A DNA stretch of 64,000 nt from Gordonia mangrovi (GCF_024734075.1 NZ_CP102850.1:4216001-4280000); one strand, 5' to 3'; counted from the first letter of the stretch, positions 27,995 to 36,932 are shown. Numbers and translations are program-made. The notes: generated by a model not told the origin, from the letters alone.

Positions 27995-28902
27995 GTCGAC
28001 GCCGGGGCGGCGCCCGGCTCGGGGCCGATGGCGATCGGGACCCGAACCGCGTTGCCCCACTCCGTCCACGAGCCGTCGTAGTTGCGCACCTTGTCGAAGC
28101 CGAGGAGGTGGGTCAGGACGAACCACGTGTGGCTCGACCTTTCGCCGATCCGGCAGTACGCGATGGTCGGGGTGGCCGGGTCGAGGTCGGCGTAGACCTC
28201 CTCGAGTTCCTTGCGGCGGCGGAATCGGCTGTCCGGGGCGGCCGCCTTGGCCCACGGGATGGACACCGCCGTCGGGATGTGACCGCCGCGCAGCGCACCC
28301 TCTTCCGGGTAGTCGGGCATGTGGGTGCGTTCGCCCGTGTACTCCTGCGGCGACCGCACATCGACCAAGGGCTGGGTGCCGAGCGCCGCGAGCACCTCCG
28401 GGGCGAACGCACGGATCCGGGAGTCGTCCCGCTCGACGACGGGGTAGTCCGAACGCGGGTACTCGGGCACGTCGAAGGACGTGTCGCGGTCCTCCGACAT
28501 CCAGGCGTCGCGGCCACCGTCGAGCAGTCGGACGTCTTCGTGGCCGAACAAGGTGAAGACCCACATCGCGTACGCGGCCCACCAGTTGCTCTTGTCGCCG
28601 TAGATCACCACGGTGTCGTCGCGTTCGATGCCCTTGCTGCGCATCAGTTCGGCGAACTGTTCACCGTTGATGTAGTCGCGGGTCACCGGATCGTTGAGAT
28701 GAAGGTGCCAGTCGATCTTCTGTGCGGTCGGGATGTGTCCGATGTCGAAGAGCAGGACATCTTCGTCTGACTCGACGATCTTGAGTCCCTTCGCGCCCAG
28801 ATGCGCCGACAGCCACTGGGTACTGACCAGACGCTCCGGATGCGCATAATCGGCGAACGCCGGATTCGGATCGGTCTCCACGCTCAACTGCGGTCCCTTC
28901 AT
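27991..28902 (-). CDS. sseA: Thiosulfate/3-mercaptopyruvate sulfurtransferase SseA
   Basis: Tandem rhodanese protein of about 303 residues. It transfers sulfane sulfur to thiol acceptors, and a role in sulfur supply or redox defence is inferred. The N-terminal inactive domain includes [20 protein letters not shown]. The C-terminal domain has [20 protein letters not shown] and the active-site loop [16 protein letters not shown] with Cys250. The sequence is close to M. tuberculosis Rv3283 as I recall it. The start is ambiguous: ATG28902 has no strong ribosome-binding site, and a GTG eight codons later would match the mycobacterial N-terminus. The end overlaps the sufE-like gene by 4 bases. Confidence 0.92.
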   Translation of the reverse strand: MKGPQLSVETDPNPAFADYAHPERLVSTQWLSAHLGAKGLKIVESDEDVLLFDIGHIPTAQKIDWHLHLNDPVTRDYINGEQFAELMRSKGIERDDTVVIYGDKSNWWAAYAMWVFTLFGHEDVRLLDGGRDAWMSEDRDTSFDVPEYPRSDYPVVERDDSRIRAFAPEVLAALGTQPLVDVRSPQEYTGERTHMPDYPEEGALRGGHIPTAVSIPWAKAAAPDSRFRRRKELEEVYADLDPATPTIAYCRIGERSSHTWFVLTHLLGFDKVRNYDGSWTEWGNAVRVPIAIGPEPGAAPAST

Positions 28903-29015
28903 CTGTGTTCGCCGGGTCGGCGCGGACTCGCCGACCCGGTGTCTCGCACAGAAGCCTACCCACTGTCGTGATCGCGCGACGTGCCGACTCACGGGCTCGT
29001 CGAAGTGCTGCGAGT

Positions 29016-30344
29016 TCAGCCGACGCGCTGGCCGTCGGCGGACAACTCGCGCAGTCGATCCGACAGGGCGCCCAGTACATCGTCGATGGTGCGGGCTGCG
29101 GTCGATGTGTCTGGATGGCGGGTACGCAGGTGTATGCCATCGTGATCTCGCCAGAACCAGAGCTGTGCGGTGTCGGTGGCTCGGGTGGCCGATATCTGCT
29201 GTGTCACTGCGCATTTCGGGAGGTCTGTGCGCCGGTAATCCAGGTACGAGATCATGAAGACATCGTGGCGTGACGGGCGGATGAGGTCGGCGTAGGCCGC
29301 GTACACCGGGGTCAGGCCGATCTCTGCAAGCGGAAGCGCCGCCGCGAGGCGTGCTGAGTTGATCGTCAGGTCATCGCCCGGAAGTGCGCTCGCGCCGAGC
29401 AGTCGGATCGGGACATTGGCGACCATCCACCCGACGGTTCTGCGTGCCCCGGGGGCGTGCCGGGTGTGTACCGGCAGGATCGTGGGCAGTTCGTCGGGGC
29501 CGCCGACATCACGCACCGCCTGTGCCAACGAGGTGAGCAACAACGGGTAGATACGCGCTCCACGAGCGTGGATGGCTTGGTCGAACCGATCGGTCTCCCG
29601 CCCCGACACAAGCGTGCGAACATCGGTGCGGACCGGTGCCGTCTCTCCGGCGCCCAGACCGAGGTCGAGCGGGAATGCCGGGACGTGCCAGTCGTTGGCC
29701 GCGAGAAACTCGCCCCATGCGCGGACGTGCTCGTCGCTGCTGTCGACCCGGGGTGTCGACGACTCCTCGATCCGTCGGACATCCAGATAGCTGAGCGGTG
29801 CCTCGACCGCTCGTTCGCGCAGGTCGTCGACGAAATCCTTCGCGATGACCGCCAGCGAGTAGGCGTCGACGAAGCAGTGGTCGAAGCCGAGTACGACGGT
29901 GGTCGACGACACCCGTCGAACGGCGGCGACGAAGTGGCCCAACACGGTCAGTGGTGAACACGTGGCGTCGATCCCGGCGAGGACGTGCTCGGTCAGGTCC
30001 GCCGTTTGGGTGACGATGTGGGGGACCGCGTCGAATGCGTCGGGTGCGAGTCGTCGCCGACGCCAGCCCTGCTCCCCGTCGTCGAAATGGCAGCGCAGGA
30101 CTTCATGCCGGTCGATCATCGAGCGTATGGCGCGGGTCAGCTCGTCGACGGCGATGTTCTCGGCGAGGTCGATGGTCAGGGCCAGCCATCCGGCCCTTCC
30201 GTCACGCCGAGTCGCGTCGAGATGGAACTTCTCGTTTTCTGACGTGTTGACGTCGGCGGTGCAATCCGCCGCGGTCGGCGCGAGGTTCCACCGGATCAGC
30301 TCGCCGGGTGCGATGTCGACGGTGTCGACGCCGGAGAGCTTCAC
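29016..30344 (-). CDS. PapA-like condensation-domain acyltransferase B
   Basis: Stand-alone condensation-fold protein, 442 residues, the shortest of the four. The motif is [13 protein letters not shown]156 and D160 are kept, but the following Gly is Ala. The blocks [23 protein letters not shown] and [12 protein letters not shown] place it with PapA1/PapA2-type trehalose acyltransferases rather than with NRPS domains. The GTG start overlaps the stop of gene C by 4 bases (GTGA), so D, C and B form one operon. It is followed by a 113-base gap before sseA. Like gene C it has FPLDLGL in the middle linker. Probably cytoplasmic, acting at the membrane face; substrate unknown. Confidence 0.78.
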   Translation of the reverse strand: MKLSGVDTVDIAPGELIRWNLAPTAADCTADVNTSENEKFHLDATRRDGRAGWLALTIDLAENIAVDELTRAIRSMIDRHEVLRCHFDDGEQGWRRRRLAPDAFDAVPHIVTQTADLTEHVLAGIDATCSPLTVLGHFVAAVRRVSSTTVVLGFDHCFVDAYSLAVIAKDFVDDLRERAVEAPLSYLDVRRIEESSTPRVDSSDEHVRAWGEFLAANDWHVPAFPLDLGLGAGETAPVRTDVRTLVSGRETDRFDQAIHARGARIYPLLLTSLAQAVRDVGGPDELPTILPVHTRHAPGARRTVGWMVANVPIRLLGASALPGDDLTINSARLAAALPLAEIGLTPVYAAYADLIRPSRHDVFMISYLDYRRTDLPKCAVTQQISATRATDTAQLWFWRDHDGIHLRTRHPDTSTAARTIDDVLGALSDRLRELSADGQRVG

Positions 30345-31774
30345 GTCGACTGACCGGCCAGTCCGGGTGCTTCAGCGGAACCGATCATCGTTTCGTCACC
30401 ACAGGCATAGCTTGTCAGCCAGCGGCGGATCGCCTCGACATATGCGGTGAAGGTCGACTTCGCCACGGGGTTGTCGGGGATGTGGGCGATCAGTGTCATC
30501 GCGTCCGCGCGGCGCGTGAGCCACATGTTCGCGTTGCGGGTGCGCCCGGCCGCCTGGAAGCTCGTGACGTTGCGGAGTACGGCGTCGTCGTTGCCGGGGA
30601 TTCGGCGGAAGTCGATGTAGGACACCATTTGCGGTGATCCTGGATCGGGGATGTAGGCGCCTGCGGCCGCGAGCGCACCGAGGGAGGCGTGCACCGGGAG
30701 GGTGGCGAGCCGGCGCGCGCGGGCCACGGCTTCGGTGGCCGCGACCGTCAACTCGGCGAACGACATCGACCCGGTGACATCGAAGGCAATGGGCGCGAAG
30801 TTGCACAGCCACCCCTGGGTCTGCGCCTGGTGGGGCGCACGTGCGGCGAGCACCGTCGCGGTGAAGAAGTGCTCCACACCGGTCAACTCATGCTGGGCAG
30901 CCGCCAGAGCCGCATAGACGATCCCGGCACCCGACGCGGTGTCGCCGCGCCGCGCGTCACATGCCTCGAGCACGTCGCCGGCGACGAGCGAGAGTCGCAG
31001 AGGTGCCGCCGGTGCGGGCTCGCTGTCGGAGAGTCCCAGATCGAGGGGGAACCGTGGAATCCGCTTGTCGTGCACGGCGAGTATGGCGCGCCATTCGGCG
31101 ATGCGCGGGTCCGCCGGAGTCAAGGAGGCAACGGTCTGCTTCTCCGCGGCGATGTAGTCGCCGAAGCTGCCCACCGGCCCGGAGTCCGGCGTCTGTCCCG
31201 CGCGTATGGCGCGGTAGGTTCGCGCGATCTCGAGGAGCCCCGCGAATTGCGAGAAGCCGTCGGTGTGTGAGTGGTCGTATCCGGCGTAAAAGGTGAATCG
31301 GTCGCCGCCGTCTATCGCGCCGAATACGAAGCCCGGAAGGCGGTCGAACACGGCCTCGGCATTGATCCGTTGCTGCACGAGACCGATGACGGCGTCGGCG
31401 TCGACGTGATCGTCGGAGGACACGGTGACGAACTCGATGGTCTCGGGGGGCGCGACCCGACGAGATGGCCCGGTGTCGTCGACCGGATAGACCGCTCGGA
31501 GCTCATCATGGCGTCGACAGAAAGCAGTGAGCGCGGCGGCCATGGCATCGCGATCGAGGGGTTCGTCGAACACGGTCACGCTCGACGCCGTGCCGGTGTG
31601 TGGTTCGCCGGACTCTCGCTTGGCCAGCGCGGCGTTCACATGGTCGATTTGCAGAAAGGTCAAGCCGTCGGGCGTGCGCTCGGCGGCGGCGCGCGCGCCG
31701 TCGGGATCGGTGAGGTGCCATTCCACCGGGGTGCCACCCACCAGTGGTGCACGAAGTACGGGGGTGCGGGTCAT
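30341..31774 (-). CDS. PapA-like condensation-domain acyltransferase C
   Basis: Third tandem condensation-fold acyltransferase, 477 residues. The motif AGYDHSHTDGFSQF has H168, D172 and G173 intact. The downstream blocks differ more from the others: TVLAARAPHQAQTQGWLCNFAPIAF replaces the usual HTR-GWF region, while VSYIDFRRIPG is well conserved. The ATG is 6 bases after the stop of gene D with no ribosome-binding site, implying coupling; its stop overlaps gene B. An FPLDLGL linker motif is shared with B. The pattern of paired paralogues (A with D, B with C) suggests duplication of a two-gene unit, but this is only an impression from motifs. Confidence 0.78.
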   Translation of the reverse strand: MTRTPVLRAPLVGGTPVEWHLTDPDGARAAAERTPDGLTFLQIDHVNAALAKRESGEPHTGTASSVTVFDEPLDRDAMAAALTAFCRRHDELRAVYPVDDTGPSRRVAPPETIEFVTVSSDDHVDADAVIGLVQQRINAEAVFDRLPGFVFGAIDGGDRFTFYAGYDHSHTDGFSQFAGLLEIARTYRAIRAGQTPDSGPVGSFGDYIAAEKQTVASLTPADPRIAEWRAILAVHDKRIPRFPLDLGLSDSEPAPAAPLRLSLVAGDVLEACDARRGDTASGAGIVYAALAAAQHELTGVEHFFTATVLAARAPHQAQTQGWLCNFAPIAFDVTGSMSFAELTVAATEAVARARRLATLPVHASLGALAAAGAYIPDPGSPQMVSYIDFRRIPGNDDAVLRNVTSFQAAGRTRNANMWLTRRADAMTLIAHIPDNPVAKSTFTAYVEAIRRWLTSYACGDETMIGSAEAPGLAGQST

Positions 31775-31780
31775 GGATAT

Positions 31781-33241
31781 CTACACGGCCTTCGCGCTGT
31801 CCGCGAACGCGTAGGCGAGGTCGCCCTCGGCGATGACCGTTGTGAGAATGCGGTGGAAGGTCGAGATGAACCGGTGCACCTCGTCGGCCCGGGCGCCGGT
31901 GGGGAACCGGGCCGAGATGTTGGTGCCCGCCGGGACACGGTTGATCCAGAAGTAGACCTCGTCGGCGTTGCGGGTGGAGCTGCGCAACACGCGCGCTCTG
32001 CGGCGATCCCAGTCCGCGGCGCCCTCTGCATGTCGGAGGTCGATGTAGGAGACGACGAACCCCGGAGGTGTGGTGTCGCCGCCGATCAGGTCTGCGATGG
32101 GTGCAAACGGTGCCGCACCGACCTGCTTGTATTCCTGCGAGCTCGCCGCGATCGCGGTCAGCGCGCCGCGGAAGGTGCGGGCACCTTGCGGGCGCAGATG
32201 GACCGGGATGATGCCGACGAACCATCCCGCGGCCTCGCCCCATTTCATTTCGTTTCTGGTGTGGATCGGGTTGAGGAAGCGCAGATCTGCGGAACCGCTG
32301 AGAGCTGCGCTGGTCATCGACAAGGCGGTGTAGATGCCCGCCTGCATGTTGGCGCCGGACTCCTTGCACAGGGCGTTGAACGCCGCAGTCTGTGACGTGT
32401 CGAGCAACCAGGACGACAAGGTGGCCTGAAAGCCTTGCTCGGGAGACCGCTCGGAGACGATCGACGGCGGATCGCCGTGAGGTGAGGCAGACATGAGGGG
32501 GAAGGTCGGCATCGGCGCCGGCTGCGGTGACAACTCGTCAGCCGCGCCGAAAAAGGTGCTCCAGCCGGCAACGGCGTCGTCGGTGTGGCAGATTTGGTCA
32601 CCGAGCGCACGTTCGGCGTCGGAGAAGTCGACGTAACTGCCGAAGTCGACCAGGCCGTCGGGCTCGCCGGTAACCACCGACTCGTAGATGGCAGTGAGCT
32701 CCTTGATGGCGAACACCTGGGTGTAGGCATCCATCACCGTGTGGTCGGCAGCGAAAACCAGGAGAAAGGCGTCGTCGCGGTCGGTGATTTCGACGGTCAC
32801 CGCGATGCAGTGCGGCCACCGCAGGGGACTCACCGTGGTGTTGAAGTACTCGTTCATCCGCTCGAACACCTCGGTGCTGGAGAGGTCGGTACCCATCGGT
32901 TGCTCGTCGACCGTCACGGACTGGGCCGGTAAGGTGTGGCGCTTGAGCTGCCGGTCAGCGGCGGTCACCGATGTTCGGAAAGCCTCGTGCCGCGCATACC
33001 AGCGGGTCATGGTCTGTGCCATGGAGTCGCGGTCGAGGGGGCGCTCGATGAGGAATGCGGTCCCGATCCACTGGCTGTACCAGTCGTCTCCCTCGGCCCC
33101 TGCGCGCAGTGCGTGTTCGACGTGCATGTACGAGAGGCGACGCGGGTCCTCGGTCCAGGCGTCGGGGTCGGCCCGAGGGATCCAGGCCGACATCGAACCG
33201 CCGGGTAGCGGGTAATCGGCGAGCTCCGTGTACTCCATCAC
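31781..33241 (-). CDS. PapA-like condensation-domain acyltransferase D
   Basis: First gene of the D-C-B operon, 486 residues. The motif FAADHTVMDAYT has H167 and D171, with Ala172 in place of Gly. Other blocks are NPIHTRNEMKWGEAAGWFVGIIPV, VVSYIDLRHAEG and VYFWINRVPAGTNISARFP, the last closely shared with gene A. The ATG at 33241 has TAGGAG five bases upstream, the best ribosome-binding site of the group. The promoter must lie in 33242-33437, where a palindrome occurs at 33366-33380. The His and Asp needed for acyl transfer by PapA proteins are present, so activity is plausible. Substrate unknown. Confidence 0.8.
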   Translation of the reverse strand: MMEYTELADYPLPGGSMSAWIPRADPDAWTEDPRRLSYMHVEHALRAGAEGDDWYSQWIGTAFLIERPLDRDSMAQTMTRWYARHEAFRTSVTAADRQLKRHTLPAQSVTVDEQPMGTDLSSTEVFERMNEYFNTTVSPLRWPHCIAVTVEITDRDDAFLLVFAADHTVMDAYTQVFAIKELTAIYESVVTGEPDGLVDFGSYVDFSDAERALGDQICHTDDAVAGWSTFFGAADELSPQPAPMPTFPLMSASPHGDPPSIVSERSPEQGFQATLSSWLLDTSQTAAFNALCKESGANMQAGIYTALSMTSAALSGSADLRFLNPIHTRNEMKWGEAAGWFVGIIPVHLRPQGARTFRGALTAIAASSQEYKQVGAAPFAPIADLIGGDTTPPGFVVSYIDLRHAEGAADWDRRRARVLRSSTRNADEVYFWINRVPAGTNISARFPTGARADEVHRFISTFHRILTTVIAEGDLAYAFADSAKAV

Positions 33242-33365
33242 AACTCCTACGTCGTCGAACTGATGTTGCGGGTCGATCCGGCACTCGGTTCACCTTGTCG
33301 GCTGAGGCTACCGGGTCGTTGGGTGTGTTGCGTCCGGGACAAGTGATCAGGTGTCAAGCCTCACA

Positions 33366-33380
33366 ACCGTTTACAACGGT
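33366..33380. promoter_or_regulatory. Inverted repeat ACCGTT-TAC-AACGGT, candidate operator
   Basis: Six-base perfect arms around a 3-base spacer lie 125 bases upstream of PapA-like gene D and 57 bases after the end of the mycolyltransferase-like gene. The rest of the 196-base gap shows nothing else that I can support. Position fits control of the D-C-B operon. Confidence 0.35.
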
Positions 33381-33437
33381 CGTTGAGGGAGATTTGTCCT
33401 GATCTCGGGATCGATCTGCAGCCGCCGGGCATTGTGG

Positions 33438-34487
33438 TCAACGTACGCCGGCGAGGCCGCGGGCCAGGAATGGCCAGCTCTGGTGCAGCCGGTCCACCCA
33501 GTACGGCCACGAGTGTGTTCCCGGGTCGTCGTAGTGGAAAGTCGCTGGGATCTGTTGTGCGGCGAGTTGTGCCTGGAGGTTTCTGGTGCACCACAATGAG
33601 CCGAGTTCGATGGCTCCGCCGACAACCTGTCGATCGGTGGGGTCGGTGTTGCCGGGATACCCCGGCGCGTCGTAGCGGCCGGCGCGGCCGGTGCCGGTCG
33701 AGACGTAGACGGCGCTGCCCCGCAGGCCGGACGACCGCCGCAGGACGTCATGTGCGGCCCAGTCCGGATCGTTCGGTGGTCCCCACATGTTGTTCGCGTC
33801 GCCGCCGAACGCGGACACAATGCCACGCGGATAGAACTGTCCCGCGGGCCCGGTGGTGGTGTAACAGCCGCTGTAGGCGGCCACCGCGCGGTAGAAGCCG
33901 GGATTTCGAGCCGCGAGCATCAGAGCTGATCCCGCACCCATCGACAACCCGCCGATACCGCGACTGCCGTTGCCGTCGAAACGGGCTTCCAGCAGCGGCG
34001 GCAGTTCCTTGGTCAGGAACGTCTCCCATCGGTAGCGACCGAGTTCGGGATCGTCGCGCTGCCAGTCGGTGTAGAAGCTGCCGTTGCCCGCGAGCGGCAG
34101 GGCCACCGAGACGTTCTTGTCGGCGAAGAACCTGACCGCGTCGGTCTTCAGCAACCAGATGCTGTTCTCCGGGTCTTCTTCGCCCAGCCCGCTGAGCAGG
34201 TACATCATCGGACGGGGGCCGGCGGGGTGCCGCGGCCGCAGAACCTGCACCTTGATCGTCTTGTTCATCGACGCCGAATACACGTATGCGGCGAACTGGG
34301 TGGGGCCCTCTTGCACGACGCGGGTGATGTGAGAGACCGGTGATGGTGCGGCTGACGCGATCACGGGGGTGCTCAGGATGGTCATCACGGTGGCCGTCAA
34401 TACGGTGAACAGCGTGGCCGTGCGGGTGGTGCGCCGACGGGGGCGGCGCATGCGCTCGCCGGCCGGGCCGGTGCAGAAAATCCTCAT
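33438..34487 (-). CDS. Secreted mycolyltransferase-like esterase (antigen 85 family fold)
   Basis: Exported alpha/beta-hydrolase of 349 residues. A Sec signal peptide (RRPRRRTTRTATLFTVLTAT, then ILSTPVIASAAP) is followed by the esterase D/Ag85 fold. The nucleophile elbow is GGLSMGAGSAL (Ser182), and the His is in GTHSWPYW (His325), the same GTHSW block as Ag85 proteins. Such enzymes transfer mycolic or other acyl chains onto trehalose or arabinogalactan outside the membrane. ATG34487 is chosen because AAGG is well spaced before it; shorter forms starting at MRRPRRR are possible. It lies between the PapA-like operon and a WS/DGAT-like gene on the same strand, and acting on their lipid product is an attractive inference. 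Confidence 0.87.
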   Translation of the reverse strand: MRIFCTGPAGERMRRPRRRTTRTATLFTVLTATVMTILSTPVIASAAPSPVSHITRVVQEGPTQFAAYVYSASMNKTIKVQVLRPRHPAGPRPMMYLLSGLGEEDPENSIWLLKTDAVRFFADKNVSVALPLAGNGSFYTDWQRDDPELGRYRWETFLTKELPPLLEARFDGNGSRGIGGLSMGAGSALMLAARNPGFYRAVAAYSGCYTTTGPAGQFYPRGIVSAFGGDANNMWGPPNDPDWAAHDVLRRSSGLRGSAVYVSTGTGRAGRYDAPGYPGNTDPTDRQVVGGAIELGSLWCTRNLQAQLAAQQIPATFHYDDPGTHSWPYWVDRLHQSWPFLARGLAGVR

Positions 34488-34593
34488 CGACATCCTTGCA
34501 GCTGTGGTGGTTGGGGCGATCGGCAGCAGGTCGTGGAGCACAAACCGTCGCCGGGATCGCGCTGCGTCATCGTAGCGGGGTGGTCGATGATTG

Positions 34594-35967
34594 TCACCAC
34601 GGAGAGGTGGTCAATCCCCAACGGGCGCATTCCTTTTGCACCTTTTCGGAAAGGACCTCCGAGGTGGGGAAGGCGGCCGGGTCCAATCCGGACACCGACA
34701 GGGTGGCCGTCGCGCCGGTGTCGTTGAACCAGGTGGCGAGCCCTCCGCGCAAGCGGGTGAGTCGTTCGCGGCTGACTCCTTGGGTGGTGGCCCGGGAGGC
34801 GAAGGCGCCGACCCGACTCGGGTCGCCGAGCCCCGCGAACGTCGGGTCGACCGCGCCGCCGCTGGAGGCCAACGCGAGTGGTGTCGCGCCACTGCGGCTC
34901 AGCCGGGTCATCAGGCCGTCAGGCAGTGCCTGCATGAGTGGTTGCAGACGCGACAGTCGGCTGGTGGTGGCCGCCGACTCCTGATAGGTGGCCTTGGCCA
35001 GGGTGCGGATGGCGGCCAGATCGCGTTCGCGACTCCACGCCGCCGGAATGTCCAGGGTCAGGCCCGTCGTCGAGTTCGCCCGGGTGTCATCGCCCGATCG
35101 CATCGACATCGGGACCGACACGCGGACGGTGTCGTCCCATGTGGCGCGACCGGCGTCGACGATGAGGCCGACGACGATCGCCATGAAGAGCGCGTTGGCC
35201 GACCCTTGGTGAGCATCCACCACGCTGCGCCAGTCGTCGCCGGGCATGGCGACGATCGCGAGGGGCGCGCGGATCGGTTCCTCGCGTGCGAGAACATCGT
35301 CCTCCGGGGTGGGAGGCCGAGGTATCGACCGTGACGTGACCGGTTGCGGTCCGGCGGTCTCGGTGGAGCCACGGGCCGCCCAGCGGTCACCGATCAGACC
35401 GGTGATGCCGCGCCCGATCGTGGTCGCCTGGCCGAGGGCATCACGGGCATCGGCGAGCAGGTTCGGTGGTGTGGGGCGGTATGGCACGGACAGATCGTCG
35501 GTCGAGGTTGCCTGGTAGATCGCGCGCGCGCCGAGCCATCCGTCGCCGACCGCGTGTGATGAGCACATCGTCACCATCCCGCCCCCCGATTTCAGTGGCG
35601 CCGCACGCAATTCCCACACCGGCCCCGCTTCGAGATCGAACTCCACTTCGGCGGCACGGTCGAGCCAGTCGACGATCTCGTCATCGGCCAACGGTGGATC
35701 GTTGTGGCTGCGTCCGGCGGTGCCGGGTGCAGCGAGCCAGTAGTCGCGGGCCAGCGGCATTCGGCTGGTGTGGAGACGACGGCTGATCGGGGTGTCCAGC
35801 AATCGCCGACCCAGCCGTTCGAGTTCGTCGGCGGACAATGGCTCGGTCAGCCGCCAGATCGCCTGACTGAGCACCGGCACACCGAAAGCGCGGTCCATCC
35901 GGATGAACAGGTCGTCGTCGTGCGTCGTGCGTTCGATGTGAGCGGTCACGTCGATGACCCTAGACAT
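34594..35967 (-). CDS. WS/DGAT- or PapA-related acyltransferase with HxxxDG motif
   Basis: Condensation-superfamily acyltransferase, about 457 residues. The N-terminal half has SRVIDVTAHIERTTHDDDLF and the motif MCSSHAVGDGWLG (H138, D142, G143). The C-terminal half has SVPMSMRSGDDTRANSTTG and a long Ala/Arg-rich region as in wax-ester synthase/DGAT relatives. It is more distant from genes A-D than they are from each other. The start is unsure: ATG35967 has no good ribosome-binding site, and ATG36012 would add 15 residues. It lies 51 bases downstream of maf and 106 bases upstream of the esterase gene, on the same strand. It may make an acylated lipid intermediate. Substrate unknown. Confidence 0.72.
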   Translation of the reverse strand: MSRVIDVTAHIERTTHDDDLFIRMDRAFGVPVLSQAIWRLTEPLSADELERLGRRLLDTPISRRLHTSRMPLARDYWLAAPGTAGRSHNDPPLADDEIVDWLDRAAEVEFDLEAGPVWELRAAPLKSGGGMVTMCSSHAVGDGWLGARAIYQATSTDDLSVPYRPTPPNLLADARDALGQATTIGRGITGLIGDRWAARGSTETAGPQPVTSRSIPRPPTPEDDVLAREEPIRAPLAIVAMPGDDWRSVVDAHQGSANALFMAIVVGLIVDAGRATWDDTVRVSVPMSMRSGDDTRANSTTGLTLDIPAAWSRERDLAAIRTLAKATYQESAATTSRLSRLQPLMQALPDGLMTRLSRSGATPLALASSGGAVDPTFAGLGDPSRVGAFASRATTQGVSRERLTRLRGGLATWFNDTGATATLSVSGLDPAAFPTSEVLSEKVQKECARWGLTTSPW

Positions 35968-36018
35968 TGCCGATGCGATGCGCGCAGTTACCACCGCGGC
36001 CGGGTGCGTCATCCCAGA

Positions 36019-36690
36019 TCAACTGTGCTTTCGCGGTGAGCTCGCCTGCCACAGCACTGTCACCGACACCCCCACCTCGCCGAGCAGTCGCCGAACGGTC
36101 GGCAGACCGATTCCCAGTACCGATGACGGATCGCCGTCGACATAATCCACGAGCCATCCGCCGAGCCCGTCGAGGGTGAACGCGCCGGCCACCGTCAGCG
36201 GTTCGCCGGTGTCGACGTAGGCGTCGATCGTGGCGTCGTCGACATCGGCGAAACCGATCGTCGTCGACGCCGCCGCGTGGGCCGAACCGGCCACCAGACC
36301 GTCGCGGATACGGGTCACACAGTGCCCGGTGATGAGTTCGGCCGAGCGCCCGCGCATGGTGCGCCATTGTGCGCGCGCGACGTCTGCGGTGTGCGGCTTG
36401 CCGGTCAGCTGACCGTTGCACAGCAGCATCGAATCGCACGTCAGCACCACCACATCGGCGGCATCGCCCTCGGCGAGGACATCGGCGAGGACATCGGCGA
36501 CCACGGCGTCGGCCTTGGCCTGCGCGAGCCGGATGACGATGTCGTCCGGCGGGAACGCCGCCATGGTGCTCAGCAGGGCGTCCTCATCGATGTCTGCGAC
36601 GATCACCCGAGGATCGAGCCCGGCATCGCGCAGCACCCGAAGGCGAGCCGGCGACGCCGACCCGAGCACCACCGCCGGCGCGCTCACCAC
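36019..36690 (-). CDS. maf: Maf-like nucleoside triphosphate pyrophosphatase
   Basis: House-cleaning pyrophosphatase acting on non-canonical or methylated nucleotides; 223 residues. Family marks are VVLGSASPARLRVLRDAGLDP at the N-terminus, TCDSMLLCNGQLTGKPHTADVARAQW and AGAFTLDGLGGWLVDYVDGDPSSVLGIGLP. The start is one of two successive GTG codons that overlap the accE5 stop. The order accD5-accE5-maf is that of M. tuberculosis Rv3280-Rv3282. An insert VADVLADVLAEGDAAD near residue 65 is slightly longer than usual. The GTG chosen could be off by one codon. Confidence 0.92.
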   Translation of the reverse strand: MVSAPAVVLGSASPARLRVLRDAGLDPRVIVADIDEDALLSTMAAFPPDDIVIRLAQAKADAVVADVLADVLAEGDAADVVVLTCDSMLLCNGQLTGKPHTADVARAQWRTMRGRSAELITGHCVTRIRDGLVAGSAHAAASTTIGFADVDDATIDAYVDTGEPLTVAGAFTLDGLGGWLVDYVDGDPSSVLGIGLPTVRRLLGEVGVSVTVLWQASSPRKHS

Positions 36691-36932
36691 CTCAGATTCG
36701 TGAAGCTGCCCGGCGCGCCCCAGATCGGCCGGAGCCGGTCCTCGGGTCGTCCCCAGTCGTCGCGCGGGCCGGCATCGGCCGTGGTGCCGCCGGATGTTCC
36801 GGCGGCCGAGGCCACGACCGCGACGAGCGCGGCGAGTTCCTCGTCGCTCGGGTTACCCCGGACGACGCGCAGGAACGGTGCGGACTGTGTCGGCGCCTCG
36901 GTGTCGGCGGCGCTGGCCTCGATGTCGCTCAC
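36684..36932 (-). CDS. accE5: Acyl-CoA carboxylase epsilon subunit
   Basis: Small accessory subunit, 82 residues, that joins the AccA3 and AccD5 subunits and stimulates propionyl-/acetyl-CoA carboxylase in Mycobacteriales. The family pattern is a short disordered N-terminus, then [26 protein letters not shown] and a C-terminal [15 protein letters not shown]. The start overlaps the accD5 stop by 4 bases (ATGA) and its own stop overlaps the maf start, so accD5, accE5 and maf are tightly coupled. M. tuberculosis AccE5 is longer because of N-terminal repeats; here they are absent. Confidence 0.9.
   Translation of the reverse strand: MSDIEASAADTEAPTQSAPFLRVVRGNPSDEELAALVAVVASAAGTSGGTTADAGPRDDWGRPEDRLRPIWGAPGSFTNLRW

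Noticed and set aside
27991..28582. Reading of the sufE-like frame starting at 28582
   Set aside because: The sequence before 27994 is Arg-rich shadow of sseA; ATG27994 overlaps the sseA stop and starts the SufE-like domain.
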